From Sycon ciliatum (taxonomy: Eukaryota > Porifera > Calcarea > Leucosolenida > Sycettidae), in the NCBI RefSeq assembly GCF_964019385.1, contig NC_088646.1, positions 17,211,554-17,275,553 of the forward strand: a DNA stretch of 64,000 nucleotides. Reading direction: 5' to 3'. The notes under the pieces were generated by a model. The model worked only from the letters and a program-made list of their open reading frames with translations. It was not told the DNA's origin and made no database searches. Positions 21,555 through 32,901 of the stretch are shown here, piece after piece. Positions within the stretch are counted from its first letter, which is position 1, and every line of letters starts with the position of its first letter. Made by a program: the position numbers and the translations under genes.

Positions 21555-22415
21555 AGGGGAAGTATACCCTAAAATCAAATTTTCACCAGTTGTAGTCTTC
21601 TGGGTGCTGAGTCGAATGGTCGTGGTCCGAGGAAGCTGCGACGCTCCCTTCCTACTTGAATCCCAATCGAACTCGCGCACTTCCACCGAAACTGGGTGAC
21701 TGCGCCCTACTAGATGGGGATTTGTATGCAAAATGTCACTAAAAGCGCCATTTCGTTCTTATAAAAGCACGGATGACCGCGATTGGCCCATATGTTGTAG
21801 TCTTTTGGACGCTGAGTCGACTGGTTTTGGTCCGAAAAGGCTGCGATGCAGCGTTCCTCCTTTATTCCCAATCGAACATGGTTGAACAAGTGGTCACGTG
21901 CTCCTGGGTGCCCAAATCACCTGGTCACCGCGCCAGCAGGCGACAACTTTCACACCAAGGTTCAACTCGAGTTCAACTCGAGTGACAGGACTGCACCCAA
22001 AAAAGGTCAAACAGGCTAGTAAGTTGTACCCTGCAGGCACGGTGACCAGCTGACTGGTGTACGCAGGAGCACGTGACCGCTTGTTCAACCATGTTCGATT
22101 GGGAATAAGGGCCGAACGCTGCATCGCAGCCTTTTCGGACCAAAACCAGTCGACTCAGCGTCCAAAAGACTACAACATATGGGCCAATCGCGGTCATCCG
22201 TGCTTTTATAAGAACGGAATGGCGCTTTTAGTGACATTTTGCATACAAATCCCCATCTAGTAGGGCGCAGTCACCCAGTTTCGGTGGAAGTGCGCGAGTT
22301 CGATTGGGATTCAAGTAGGAAGGGAGCGTCTCAGCTTCCTCGGACCAAGACCATTCGACTCAGCACCCCGAAGACTACAACTGGTGAAAATTTGATTTTA
22401 GGGTATACTTCCCCT
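21555..22415. mobile_element. T2-type foldback element
   Basis: The ends AGGGGAAGTATACCCTAAAA are perfectly inverted at both termini and flanked by TTAA at 21,551-21,554 and 22,416-22,419. Arms of about 430 bp make it a near-complete hairpin with no coding capacity. Its arms are closely related to those of the 8.7-kb element at 11,813-20,534, showing a family with different terminal 15 bp. Confidence 0.9.
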
Positions 22416-22419
22416 TTAA

Positions 22420-24983
22420 GGTGGCAGATCCCCTTTTGGGTCCAAAAAAAGGACCAAAAAATGAAAGTTGTCAGAATGAGGCCATATCCGGCTCATTTTC
22501 CTCCTAAAGTGATGAACTTTCCGCTGGTGTAATTTTTTATGCGGTAAACAACACGACGGTTGGGAAATTTTAAAAATTCAAACCAACTCCCACTGCGAAT
22601 TTGTAAAAAATCAGCTGATCTCCACTTTGAATGCAGTTCGCAAGCGCAATCAATCTTCGTTCCGGTTCACCGCGTGGATCGCGGAGGGTGCCAAGACCGC
22701 CAGCTATTTGTGTGTGTGTGCCGTGTTGGCTTTTAGTTGTACCCCGTATAGTACCGACCCGTACATCTCCTCAGCTCTGCAGTACAGTCAGCAGGTCAGC
22801 ACTGGTACGGTGTCACTGTCAGCACGAACAAAAAAATGCAAATCCGCGTCAAAGGAAGTACAGAAAAATTTGGAAATTGGCGTGGCCGCTGTTCTCTGTA
22901 GCTTTTGTCTTCTGGTCATTGGCAATAAGAGGAGATAGTCCGCTAACTACAGAGCCAAGAAGCGTGTTTTCTACGGGAACCAGTTCCAGAGCCCCAAGCG
23001 CAGAGATCTGGAGAAAGAAAACGAGTCTGCATCTCGTGCTCAAACTGAATGTGACTCTGAGCAATTGGGAGTACCTGACACGTCTCGTAGCTGTGAACCC
23101 TTGGCTGGCGATCTGAACTTACTTGCAGATGAGGATACCGAGAGCGCTGGTGACTCCAATGAAGACTCGAGTGAGGAGAGTGATGAAGTCCTGGATTCTG
23201 ACAAGCGGAATTTTAGTTTGCAGAAATTAAATTTAATTGCAGAATTTATTGTCCACATCAGCAGTTTGCAGAAAATGTAAGAGCTGGCCTAGTCTCCATA
23301 ATTGAAGTTGCATGCAACTACCGCACTGCTGTTGCTTCACCGCCCGCAGTGGGAAAGACATCCAGTTATTTTGAATTGAATAGAAAGAGCGTACTGGCTA
23401 TGCGCCTGCTTGAACGAGTCCGCGAGGATTTCCGGAAATTGTGTGCATTCCTCAATTTGCCAGCGCCGGTTGCAAAGAAGAACTACCAGCGCCACGTGAA
23501 GAATCTTCACCAAGCTGCTAAAGCTACTGCAAGTTTGAGCATGAATAATGCTGCTGAAGTTGGGTTCACACAATGAGTTGCAGCCGGGGAGGAATCGCCA
23601 GCCGAAATCGCCGTCACAGCGGACGGAACATGGATGCGACGAGGATACAGCTCCTTATATGGCATGCAGACTGTGATTGCTTGGGAGACACACACATTTT
23701 GTGGACGTGGAAGTGTTGACCCGCTATTGTACTTTCTGCACAAGGAAGGAGACTCCCTACGGAACTATTTTGGAAATGCTATCTGCAGGATTGCAGGCTT
23801 CGTCACAGCGATGGCCCGTGTTATTTGGGCATCTGTTTGCCACAACGTACAGTCCAAGGATGCCGAGAAATGCAATCAGTTCTGCCCAGAAGGACTCAGG
23901 GTGCAGGTGGCAGCAATAGAAGTGTGGATATGGCAATGTTTCTGTGGCAGTTTCTTCATCGTCAAACAACACTATCCCTGTTGCAGTCTTTGAAGAAATT
24001 AAACCTGTATATGTCCATCTTGCCGACAAATCCCTCCTACAGGGCTGTGTTCGCCGTGCCACACAGAATGCCAATGAAGCACTCAATGGCACTATTTGAC
24101 ATCTCTGTCCAAAGGAATCGTTCTGTAGCTCCATAACTGTTGAGACTGCTGTGTTCCTGGCAGTGATCGTGTTCAATGAAGACCACAGTGAGCTTGCCGA
24201 AGTAGTACAGCGTATGGGGTGCACTGTTAGTCCGTCGTCGGAGAGAAATCTAGGTGTCTTTCAAGAGGAAAGCTGTACCACAAGCGTAGAAAGTCGTCAG
24301 AAGAGGAGCAAAAGGCAAGGAAGCATTGCAGAGCAATGAAGAAAGGGTTTCTGGATCAAGCACAGCACAAGGAAGAAGAAACATATGCTGCTGGTGGCTT
24401 TTGAAAGGTGAAACTGGAGTGTACTTTTTCCTGAATTTGACCCTCTTTTTCATGGACTCCGACAAGCTTGAGCCAACATATCTCAGGGCTTACTTGTCAT
24501 AGAATCATAATCTTGGGCATTATTCACATCTACGTGAAATTTGCTAGGTGCTAAACTAAACAGAACTGTCAATATCCCAGCGAGGTTCTTCCAACTGGCA
24601 TGCCTCTGAATTATCTGTAAACATCGCGTTTCTGATCTGTAAAATTGAAAATCACAATGCTCCACTGTACATATGTTTGCAAGGTTTAGTCTAGTTTAGC
24701 ACCTCGAGCTGTCAGTCTGCATGAGTTCTGAGCAAATTAATACTGCTGGGTACCATTAGCCTCTGTTCTCTTTTGGCTCAATCCTTGCCCTGTACGTGCG
24801 ATATGAACGCATTTTGGCTGAGAGCAAGTTCGGCACTTCAAGATATGTGAGATGTGTGAAAAATGATTCTGAACCTAGGTATGAACACCCTCAACATCAC
24901 TGCCAAGTTTGGTTTGGATATTCCTAGCTGTTCATGACTTCTGGTCCAAAGAGTGTAGTATACGGAAAAGGGGAACTGCCACC
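22420..24983 (+). mobile_element. Kolobok-like DNA transposon, 2.56 kb
   Basis: The terminal inverted repeats GGTGGCAGATCCCCTTTT (left) and AAAAGGGGAACTGCCACC (right) are bordered by TTAA at 22,416-22,419 and 24,984-24,987. It lies immediately beside the T2-type foldback and shares that element's right TTAA. TTAA targeting together with a Mutator-like transposase domain fits the Kolobok superfamily. Confidence 0.85.
22940..24404 (+). pseudogene. Kolobok/Mutator-like transposase, frameshifted
   Basis: Pieces in order across frames: AKKRVFYGNQF and an acidic Ser/Glu/Asp-rich linker (about 22,950-23,280); FELNRKSVLAMRLLERV (about 23,370); VAKKNYQRHV (about 23,470); VTADGTWMRRGYSSLYGMQT with the conserved DGTW/RGySS motif (about 23,610-23,670); FVDVEVLTRYCTFC (about 23,695); VHLADKSLLQGCVRRATQNA (about 24,013-24,075); and a basic C-terminus ending AAGGF. 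This pattern is that of the large Mutator-like transposase family of invertebrates. Stops and several frame changes show it is dead. Confidence 0.75.
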
Positions 24984-25431
24984 TTAAACCTCAACTTCTT
25001 TTCTTCCAACTTCTGCCCATGGCGTCCTTCTCTCAGCTCGTCAGCTGTCAACAGTTACTGCCACTACCATGACACTGTCGCGAGAAGGTGCTCTTTATAG
25101 ACGGGGTTGGTGATGGCCACGTCGGGACATCACCAACCCCGTCTATAGAGAGAGTACCTTCTCGCGACAGTGTCATGGTAGTGGCAGTAACTGTTGACAG
25201 CTGACGAGCTGAGAGAAGGACGCCATGGGCAGAAGTTGGAAGAAAATAAGTTGAGGTTTAAGTAGCTACATGACTACCAGGATGACATCCAGGAGCGATC
25301 AAAGAATACACGACGGACGTAAGGAGTAGTCTCCAACCCCCCCCCCCCCCCCCCCCCAGCATAATGAGGGTCAGAACCGGGTTCAATACCCATATGGTTC
25401 AAATGGTCCGCAGGGACTGGGGCTCTGCCAA

Positions 25432-25930
25432 TAGCCCTTTCCCAAAGGTGCTCGCCCTTTTTTTCGCCCTTTTTGACCCTTTTTGGAAAAGCCCGTTTCT
25501 TTCGCCCTTCATTGCGTTTTTTGGTGAATATCGCCCTTTTTGAGCTTTTTTAGCTGAAAAAGTGCTAAAATGTGTTTACTCATGCATACGATCACAGTTT
25601 CCGAGTGCTCGATATCGCGATGGGCCTTGGTACGCCGCTTTTTGGGGGGTAACACGCTGGTGAAGCTTGTACCCGGTGTACACAATGCTGTAAACAGTGG
25701 GTTTTTTTGAACTTTACTTCCTGGTTTGCCTTTCTAGGACCCATAAATGGAAGAGTGCGTATTCCTTTCTCATCTTGGGTTCATATCTAAACATGTATCA
25801 TGGCTATGCTTCACTGAAAAAAGAGCATTTTTGCCTGTTTTCACTGAAAAAATAGCACTTTTTCAGCATATTTTGAGGGACGCGAAAAGCACTAAGTGCG
25901 AATTAAAAGAGCACCTTTGAGAAAGGGCTA
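25432..25930. mobile_element. hAT-type MITE, 499 bp
   Basis: The terminal inverted repeats TAGCCCTTTCCCAAAGGTGC and, inverted on the right, TAGCCCTTTCTCAAAGGTGC are flanked by the 8-bp duplication TCTGCCAA (25,424-25,431 and 25,931-25,938). The interior is rich in GCCCTTTTT runs and has no ORF. The related palindrome copy at 53,946-54,531 lacks this insertion. Confidence 0.9.
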
Positions 25931-26239
25931 TCTGCCAACCGCGGAAGGTTGTAGTAAGGTCACTGTTTCCGAACACAGTGTCCTCCACTTTGTTTCATGC
26001 TGTCAATCTAACAAGAAGGTAATGTATGTACCTTTAGTGGGAGTTTGCTCGGTATTCTTAGTGCTGGATGCATGATGACGACTTTTGCTTTGCTGATATT
26101 ACTTCTGTGATGAATTTACTGATCTGTTTCAGGACGTTGTCATGGCGCCACGTGTACCTTCCTTGATGGAGTGAGGAAGGGCAGGCGGTGAGAATGTGCC
26201 TGGGCGTTGTTGTGCGCTGACAAAAAGGGCAACTCTGGT

Positions 26240-26535
26240 TAGGCCCTGGCGGATAATGCCGGCAGAATTTCGAGCAGAATATGGTTTATTTTAGAAAAGG
26301 AGCAGAATGAGCAGGCAGAAAAGTGCAGAAGAAGGAGCAGATACTCTGCAGAATCAGCTACGAAGTGCGGAGAGGGCTGCTGGGCAGTGCTGGCGCCTAT
26401 TTACGGCTCCATTGTGTTCACAAGCACGTGAGAATCCTGCAGAATACGAGCAGAATGGGGCAGAACACCTGCAGAATACGAGTAGAATGTCGAGCAGAAA
26501 ACGCTACTTTTCCGAGCATTATCCACCAGGGCCTA
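26240..26535. mobile_element. hAT-type MITE with GCAGAA-rich interior, 296 bp
   Basis: The terminal inverted repeat TAGGCCCTGGCGGATAATGC has one mismatch on the right side. It is flanked by the 8-bp duplication ACTCTGGT (26,232-26,239 and 26,536-26,543). The interior repeats GCAGAA/GCAGAAT many times. Frames across it reflect this repeat and are not genes. Confidence 0.88.
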
Positions 26536-26543
26536 ACTCTGGT

Positions 26544-27479
26544 CCACAACAGAGTTGCCCCATCGTCTTAGATTGTCGAGCGAAGGCAGAGTATTGAGGA
26601 TCGAGTTCATTTGGAAGGATATCGTTCTTCCATAACCCTCGTATAAAAGTTTGCGCCATGTCATGTCCTCAAACATTGTGTCTGCCTATTTGGTCCAGGC
26701 CCCATTTTAGGTGCCGGAGCTGCTCCTGGCAATCGCCTTTAAAGAAGAAAGGAAAGGATGTTGCATGGGGGACTCGGAGGAACGCAGAGTAGATGGAATG
26801 CATGTAACTAGTACATGATGTAACGTGTACGTGGACATCTACAATCTAACTGAATGTCGTTGTGCTGATAGTTGGACATGGTGCACAATACTAGTATACA
26901 TTCATTGCCAATGTGAGGGTAAGATGAACGTTATATCCGACGTGACGGGCACTTTCACGTCAAATGTGGCGTAAAACTCCAATTTTCGACGTGAGTTGCA
27001 GGTCACTCGCGTTGTTTTTCGACACGCGACACGCGAGCCACGCGAGCTGAACTTTCGCGTCACGTCAGAAGTAACGTGCATCCTAACGTCTCTATTATGA
27101 TGGTGCAGTGAACATGGCAACTGTAGACTGTAGTTGTCCAAGACAAGCCCGGTACTAAAACCAGCCGGCAATTCCTGTCCCGTGGAACTAACTACAAGGT
27201 TAGTAACATTCTGACGGTGAGAAAGTGAGAAAGTAGAAAACCAGTGAGGAAGGAAAGCGTGTCCGTCGCACACGCTTTACTGTATACAGTCATGTGGGTG
27301 AGGTTTGTAAAACAGAACGGTTCCAGGCTGTCCAAGAGTGTGTCTAGAGTGCTCAATACCGAGAGGCAGAGCTAGTTCAAACAATAAGAGGACGGAAAAA
27401 GTGTTCTAACTCTGAGTTTCACGCACTAAGCGATCACCAGAAAACAGTAAGGTGAGGTTTGGTTAGGTGCAGGATCATC
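26544..27479. other. Intergenic DNA, no gene recognised
   Basis: Contains short CGACGTGA/CACGCGA-rich inverted motifs near 26,930-27,075 and nothing else assignable. A minus-strand frame at 26,902-27,273 is unsupported. Confidence 0.5.
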
Positions 27480-27785
27480 CATTTGTAATTTTTTATTGTT
27501 TAAGGATTCCCCAAAGGCTTTCGCCTATCGAGGGGGTTTCCAAACTTTCCATAATACCAAATCTGTAAAAGAAGTGATGAGCAATAGGTGAGCAAAGAAA
27601 GAGAAAAAGACATAGTCTAGGGCAGAGCTCTGCGCTTGAGCATATGATTGTAAGCTTGCAGAACTGGGATCACCCAACATAGTCATTACAATGCCGTGGT
27701 TGACTATCACCCTTCATTTCACATCCGTTTGTCATTGGCACAATGGCACTCGTTTGACGAGCCAGGAAATGTTGAATAAATACAA
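27480..27785. mobile_element. LINE 3'-end fragments
   Basis: About 27,480-27,545 resembles 51,381-51,445, the 3' end of the minus-strand LINE with the shared GATTCCCCAAAGGC. About 27,690-27,785 resembles 19,300-19,400 and ends in GTTGAATAAATAC. Both look like truncated LINE 3' ends. Confidence 0.5.
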
Positions 27786-27842
27786 AAATACGAAGTCTGA
27801 AGAAAATGTTGAACGGTCTCTGATGGGATGACGACTACACCA

Positions 27843-27915
27843 TAGGCATAGCTCAGTGGTTAGAGCATCGCTAGCTACAAGCGAGAGTTCCTGGTTCGAG
27901 TCCTGGTGGTGACAG
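27843..27915 (+). mobile_element. tRNA-derived SINE head / tRNA pseudogene
   Basis: A good A box (TAGCTCAGTGG) and B box (GGTTCGAGTCC), a perfect D stem (GCTC/GAGC) and a 5-bp anticodon stem (TCGCT/AGCGA) are present. However, position 33 is G, the apparent anticodon is CUA, the T stem has a central mismatch and the acceptor stem cannot pair. It is therefore a SINE head driven by a pol III promoter and not a working tRNA. It leads into a T-rich tail. Confidence 0.65.
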
Positions 27916-27987
27916 TCAGTTTTTTCTTCAGAGTTTTCCCGTTTGCATCTTTAACTCAAACCAATGAATAATGATACAATGTGTACA

Positions 27988-28198
27988 TGCTCTTTTCTCT
28001 CCGAAACTCCACACTTGCAAGCCAGATATGAAAGAAAGAAAAAATCATCAGTCACACCACCAGGACTCGAACCAGGGACCTTGCTATTCGCGAGCCTGGT
28101 TAAAGGTCCCTGGTTCGAGTCCCGGTGGTGTGACTGATGATTTTTTCTTTCTTTCATATCTGGTTTGCAAGTGTTGAGTTTCGGAGAGAAAAGAGCAG
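27988..28198. repeat. Inverted SINE-tail hairpin
   Basis: Arms 27,988-28,080 and 28,105-28,198 pair over about 93 bp around a 24-bp spacer. Each arm contains the box-B region (GGTTCGAGTCC) and the downstream tract also found after the SINE head at 27,843. It looks like two SINE 3' parts joined head-to-head. Confidence 0.8.
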
Positions 28199-30528
28199 TA
28201 TGTACGTGGCATGTGGCCTCTAATTTCCTAAAACTTTGAAATTCTCCATGAAGTCCAAATTTGAAATTGCAATGTGTACATGTAGTTATTTATTGCGTTG
28301 TAGATCTACTCTGTGACTCGTGTGTAATTATTAATATGTCAGTCATACAGTTATAATTATGATTGTACACAAAACAAGTGACGTGTACCGGTATACTGAA
28401 TAGTACTGAATACCCAAGACTACAATTACGTCAATGACGTCAATGTATCCCCCGCGGCCCAGCGCTTGGACACTCGCCTTGATTAAAATACTACAAGTAC
28501 ATGCACAATCATGACAGACTATGTACGAGTAGTACTAGTACTGTAGTAGTGGGCTGCAAAACGAGAGCACCCGCACTTCTGATATGCAGAAGGGGAAAGT
28601 GGGTGGAAAAGCTGTACCAGTACAGCATGGGGTAGTATGCAAGTGGTTAAAGTGAGCCGTGCAGCTGCAGAACAATGCCTTATTGTTAATGTTATCTGTG
28701 CATGAAATGAACCCATTACGCTACGGATATCTCGTAGTGCCCTCACAGTGCCTGACGCAATTAGTGTCCATCTCACTAGTACTTGAGGCTTCGTATGCAA
28801 CGATCCCGGAACACCAGAATAGCTACACGAGTGTACCATGTATCAGCCACGACCTACTACTAGTATTATGTCATTTTCAGTTTCCTGCAATCAACTGATT
28901 GATGTTTCGGCGAGTATTCAAAGCGAGTGATAAAATCATCATAATCTTTTGTGGAAGTGGTTATGCTCTCCCATAGATCCAAGCGACATACAATTCACTT
29001 CAAGTTGAAAACCCATTGTATTCCAAAGGCAACATCTTCCCTGCCTTACGAAGTTTGCCCTAATCAGACTGAGAAACGTCTTGAACTGAATTATATTGAC
29101 ATGTCTTGACAATTCTAAGTATGTTTTGCCAAGGTCACCGGTAAGGCTGGGGTGGGAGGGGGGGGGGGGGGGGGCGAATGGCTGCTGCATGACATTGTGC
29201 GTTCCTCAGGGGAAACTATTGATCACATTGTATCGGTGGTAACCTACACAACTAGAATTCCCTATGATGGTTCTAAAAACTTCTAAACAAGTACACGTAT
29301 ATCCTGCAAGATAGAAGAACATCAAAATTAATAGTGAACTGGACTCCATTGAAATTTCAACCTACATAACACTGTACAAGTGAAAACGTACATGAATTGT
29401 TAAGAAAATTATAATTGAACTTCATGTGGAGATTGCAGTGCCACCCTGAGTGTCTGCATACCGTGACTATCGTGTTTGAATGGTGAATTATTATTTGTTA
29501 ACCTCAAGTCAGTCAAGAGTTTCAATTTGACCAAAATATCTTTTGAAATTCCCCACTGAATGTTCAGGAAACACAACTTTATCCAAGCAGGGGAAATATG
29601 TGCATTGTGAGTCATTAAAATAGACGAAATCACATGGAAACGAGTTGTGAAGCAACTATCCACGACTGTAACAAGGCAATAAGCAGTCAGCCTTCGGAAA
29701 GTGCGATAACAGGGAACAAAACTGACATTTTACTAAGACCGATTCAACGACCAGACTGCTTATTATTTTGTAACGGTCGTGGATAGTTGCTTCATAACTC
29801 GTTTCCCTGTGATTTCGTCTATTTTAATTATTATATTTATTGGCTCAGTATCCGAGTTAAATTGTGAGTCATGGCAACATTTGCTAAGATGAACTCACTT
29901 CTCCTCTGTCCTTGAAAACGTCTTTGGTGAAATTTCGTAGAGGATGTCTCAAAGAGTGAAGCAAGTTTGTGCATAACAACACGTCCGTGGTAAAGCTCAT
30001 TGTCATAAATTACCGCAAACTAAAAATAGGAATACAAGAGCAATCAGCTCATTGAACAGTGGCTATGATTGTATAATTAAACAATGAGCACGTACCGTAC
30101 TGAATCATACATTACAGGAAATAACAAGAAAAAGTAGTGAAAAAGTAGTGAAAAAGCCGTAGTGAAAAAGTGGTGAAGGAAGTTATCAATATTATTGTCA
30201 AGATGTCAGTAAGTTACACTCCCGCCGCGCATGGCACTCAGTCCAACTTGCACAGCCAAATAGTGATGACGTTGGAATATTATATTAGCATACACCAATG
30301 TGTGCCGCGCCTTGTCAACAAGTGCAGGACTCCACATTAGATCAAAATTGTTCACTTTAAAAATGCGAGGACATGAAAAAGACGGTTTGTTCAGGATCAC
30401 AAAACAACCTAAAAGTACACCTATGGTGTTTCAAACAACAGGGCTATTGTAAAGTAGACGGTCTGCGGCTGGTGTTCAGTGCACATTGCTCACTGCTGGC
30501 GAAAAAACTCATCTCCTATTCCATTGAA
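28199..30528 (-). other. 3' flank of TALE copy B
   Basis: Non-coding and collinear with 9,645-11,808. It holds the hairpin element at 29,619-29,823, a G-tract at about 29,157-29,173 and the empty TTAA site at 28,331-28,334. No gene was seen. Confidence 0.6.
29619..29823 (-). mobile_element. Hairpin MITE (right-arm copy)
   Basis: Partner of 10,339-10,543, with exact TTAA at 29,615-29,618 and 29,824-29,827. The TTAA target fits Kolobok or piggyBac mobilisation. Confidence 0.75.
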
Positions 30529-30534
30529 TTTATT
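30529..30534 (-). promoter_or_regulatory. Polyadenylation signal AATAAA of TALE copy B
   Basis: Reverse-strand AATAAA about 42 nt beyond the TAA of exon 5, matching copy A. Confidence 0.6.
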
Positions 30535-30575
30535 CAGGGCTGTAAGCCTGTATTGGAGCGGACGTTGTATTTAAG

Positions 30576-31435
30576 TTAGGTGTCATGTGTGGTGGTGGTG
30601 ACTGGGATACCTTGCTGAGGAGCAGGCACAATGGCAATGGGATACAGCTGACCGTCAGCTGATCTATACTGTGTGGTACTCGTAACAACTGGATACTGTG
30701 GCGATGATTGGGCAGTGGACGCAGTGGATCCATGGCCCGCAGATACGGCCGCTGCAGTGTCCGGATGGTTGGGTGATGTGGTGGGTGTGTATTGCAATAC
30801 CATGATCTGCTGCTGCTGCTGCTGCAGTTGTGGTAGTGCTACTGCTGCTGCTGCTGCTTGCTGAGCTGGCTGAACTGCTTGTACTGCCTGTGCGGGTGCC
30901 AGTTGCATTGCATGCTGAGGCGGATATGGTATCGTGCTGGCTGGGATATGCATCGGTGAGGCAGTGGGGATCATGCTAATCACATGGAGAGGCTGCAATC
31001 TCGGAACGGTCACATGACTGCTGGGAAGGAACCTTACTGAGCCGGATGCTTGGGCCAGCGACAGTGTAGAAGGATCGTTGTACATTGGCGCTGCTGCTGC
31101 TGCCACTGCTGCTGGATGTGCTGCTGGGAATTGGTGCACTACTTGGAACGGCATCCTCACGGTGGCCGGGCTAAACATCGCTGTATTGCTCACTGTGGGT
31201 GCCTGTACAATCATTGCCGATGCAGCAGGTGGAGCAGGTGGAGCAATGGTTATGTTGGGTACCGGTTGTACAGGCTGCACAGGCGGTGCGGGCTGCTCTG
31301 CGTGCACTGGTGTTGCGGTGCTAGAAACCGAGTGAGATGGTGGGCTGGCATTAGTCTGCTGCTGCTGTTGTACAGTCACGTAGTGACTAGGTAGTAGGGT
31401 TGCTGGGCGCTGGGCTTTACGATCGCCTTTATCGC
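30576..31435 (-). CDS. TALE homeobox gene (copy B), exon 5: Gln/Pro/Ala-rich C-terminus
   Basis: The terminal exon follows the acceptor TTGTATTCAG and encodes about 286 residues to a TAA at 30,578-30,576. It is rich in Pro, Gln, Ala, Val and Thr, with poly-Gln and poly-Ala tracts and repeated VQPVQP-like units, the composition of a transcriptional activation region. Adding this exon makes the five-exon model 1,977 nt, an exact multiple of three (658 residues). An AATAAA signal lies about 45 nt downstream. Copy A differs only by substitutions and in-frame indels. Confidence 0.8.
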
Positions 31436-31899
31436 CTGAATACAAGAAGGACACATCAAATATAGCATCACAATGTCATCAATTATCGAGAAATATAATT
31501 TAAACATTGACGCCAAACATATTCAATATTCATAAGAAACAGTGGAAACAATTGTCCAGGAGCAGTGTGCCCATGGCAGAGCAGGTGCTACATCTTCCTG
31601 TCACACTGTGCACCCATAACATGAATGGATTTAGCAGGAGAATACAAACTCCACCTGACCCGCAATGGAATCCGCTGAGACATTGGTCTGTTCGTAGTGT
31701 ATGACAATGCTGATACGATGACCATGTCTCCAATGCATACAATCATGGCACACAATGCAGGTGAGACAGTAGAGATCTGTCACATTTTTTATACGATTGT
31801 GAAACGAGCACAAGTCGAGTACTCAGTCATTATCTGAATTTGAGGATTCGTCAGAGTTCTGGTGAAATGTCTTGTTTAGACCAGCGCATGCCTCTTCAC

Positions 31900-31992
31900 T
31901 GCTCAGCTCCTCTGGATGAGTTATTCTCATACTTGTGTGTTGGGTCACCAAGTACAACTCTACTACAAGCTGCACTGTCTGTACTGTCTGTA
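31900..31992 (-). CDS. TALE homeobox gene (copy B), exon 4
   Basis: This small exon (31 codons) is placed by phase. The acceptor GTCCCAG at its start accepts the phase-1 carry from exon 3, and the donor GCA|GTGAAG leaves phase 1 for exon 5. It reads a VQTVQ-containing stretch followed by a hydrophobic segment. The same frame stays open past the donor to a TGA at about 31,826, so a longer terminal isoform is possible. Boundaries are the least certain of the five exons. Confidence 0.5.
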
Positions 31993-32639
31993 CTGGGACA
32001 TGAACATACTGATGCCAAGTAAAATAATAGTTTTTATCAAAGAACATTCAATTCCCTTTTCTCTCAGTGAACACAATGGAGATCTACTGATGCGGCGACC
32101 TCATACTGCTAAGCATTACATCACCATGGCTCTTTTCCTACTGATCGTAATGTTAGTGCCGTAATGAAAAGCATTCGGAAAACGCTTCTTCGATGGCTGC
32201 CTAGCTTCACTTTAATTGCAGTCAAATAAGTCAGTCAGGTAATCATTGGAGTGTAAATTTGTGGTCTCAATTCTCCTGAAGATTGCCAGCTTTTGACCAA
32301 TAATGAATGTGGTTATGACTGTGGCAAAGCCCAAAAGAAACAAGCAAACGAAAACTACAGCTGTTTGCACGTTCTCCGACACCGAAGAGAGCCATTTTGG
32401 TCGAGGAAATTGTCGTTGAAATCTCATGACTCAGCTATGGACTTATCGTGCAACTGCCTGACATAGTGTCCACCCATGGCTAGTCAGCCTGGTCCGCAAA
32501 AACTGGTGAAATGCAACTCACTTCTCTTTTGCCATCCATCCCATACCGTAATAATTACAGAATATGCATAATTACGGTAACGGGCATGGAAGAAACTTCA
32601 ATTTCGAAGTAAACAATCAGGGAAGTGAACTGTTAGAAA

Positions 32640-32762
32640 ACGAAAAACTTGTTCCAACCCCGACAAGACTCGTTCCTGGGACTTCCTAGCCGGGTTGGCC
32701 ATAAAAAGGCTCGGTCTGTTGGGAGTTCAATAAACAATAAAAACTATTACTACTACTACTCG
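32640..32762 (+). mobile_element. Probable non-LTR retrotransposon 3'-end fragment (intron 3, copy B)
   Basis: The sequence ends in AATAAACAATAAAAACTA and a (CTA)n microsatellite, typical of a LINE 3' terminus, and carries no ORF. A copy lies at the same intronic place in the other arm. Confidence 0.45.
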
Positions 32763-32901
32763 ACCTTGCTTGTCTTTGCGGCCATCCATAGCAAGGTAGG
32801 TAATTGCATAGTATAATAACTTCCTTGACTGGTGGCTTTGGAAGCTGTTAGTGTAAATTCCCAGTAAAAGAAGGAATTTAGAAATGTTTCACCTGACTGA
32901 C

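Larger units (their letters stand above)
21495..26009. mobile_element. Foldback palindrome element, copy 1 (centre 25,121)
   Basis: The arms meet around GGTTGGTGAT / ATCACCAACC. The left arm reads 24,988 to about 25,114 and, beyond the TTAA-bordered insertions, 21,495-21,550. The right arm reads 25,129 to about 25,320 and on to the terminus near 26,009 (ending GACAGCATGAAAC on the reverse strand). The outer left part is lost in the assembly gap. Two TTAA elements sit in the left arm and a hAT MITE in the right arm. A second family member lies at 53,946-54,531. Confidence 0.8.

Noticed and set aside
21147..21595. ORFs spanning the run of N
   Set aside because: The open frame is an artefact of undetermined bases.
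27843..27915. Functional tRNA gene
   Set aside because: Good A and B boxes, but G33, no acceptor stem pairing and a mismatched T stem; it is followed by SINE-type tail sequence.
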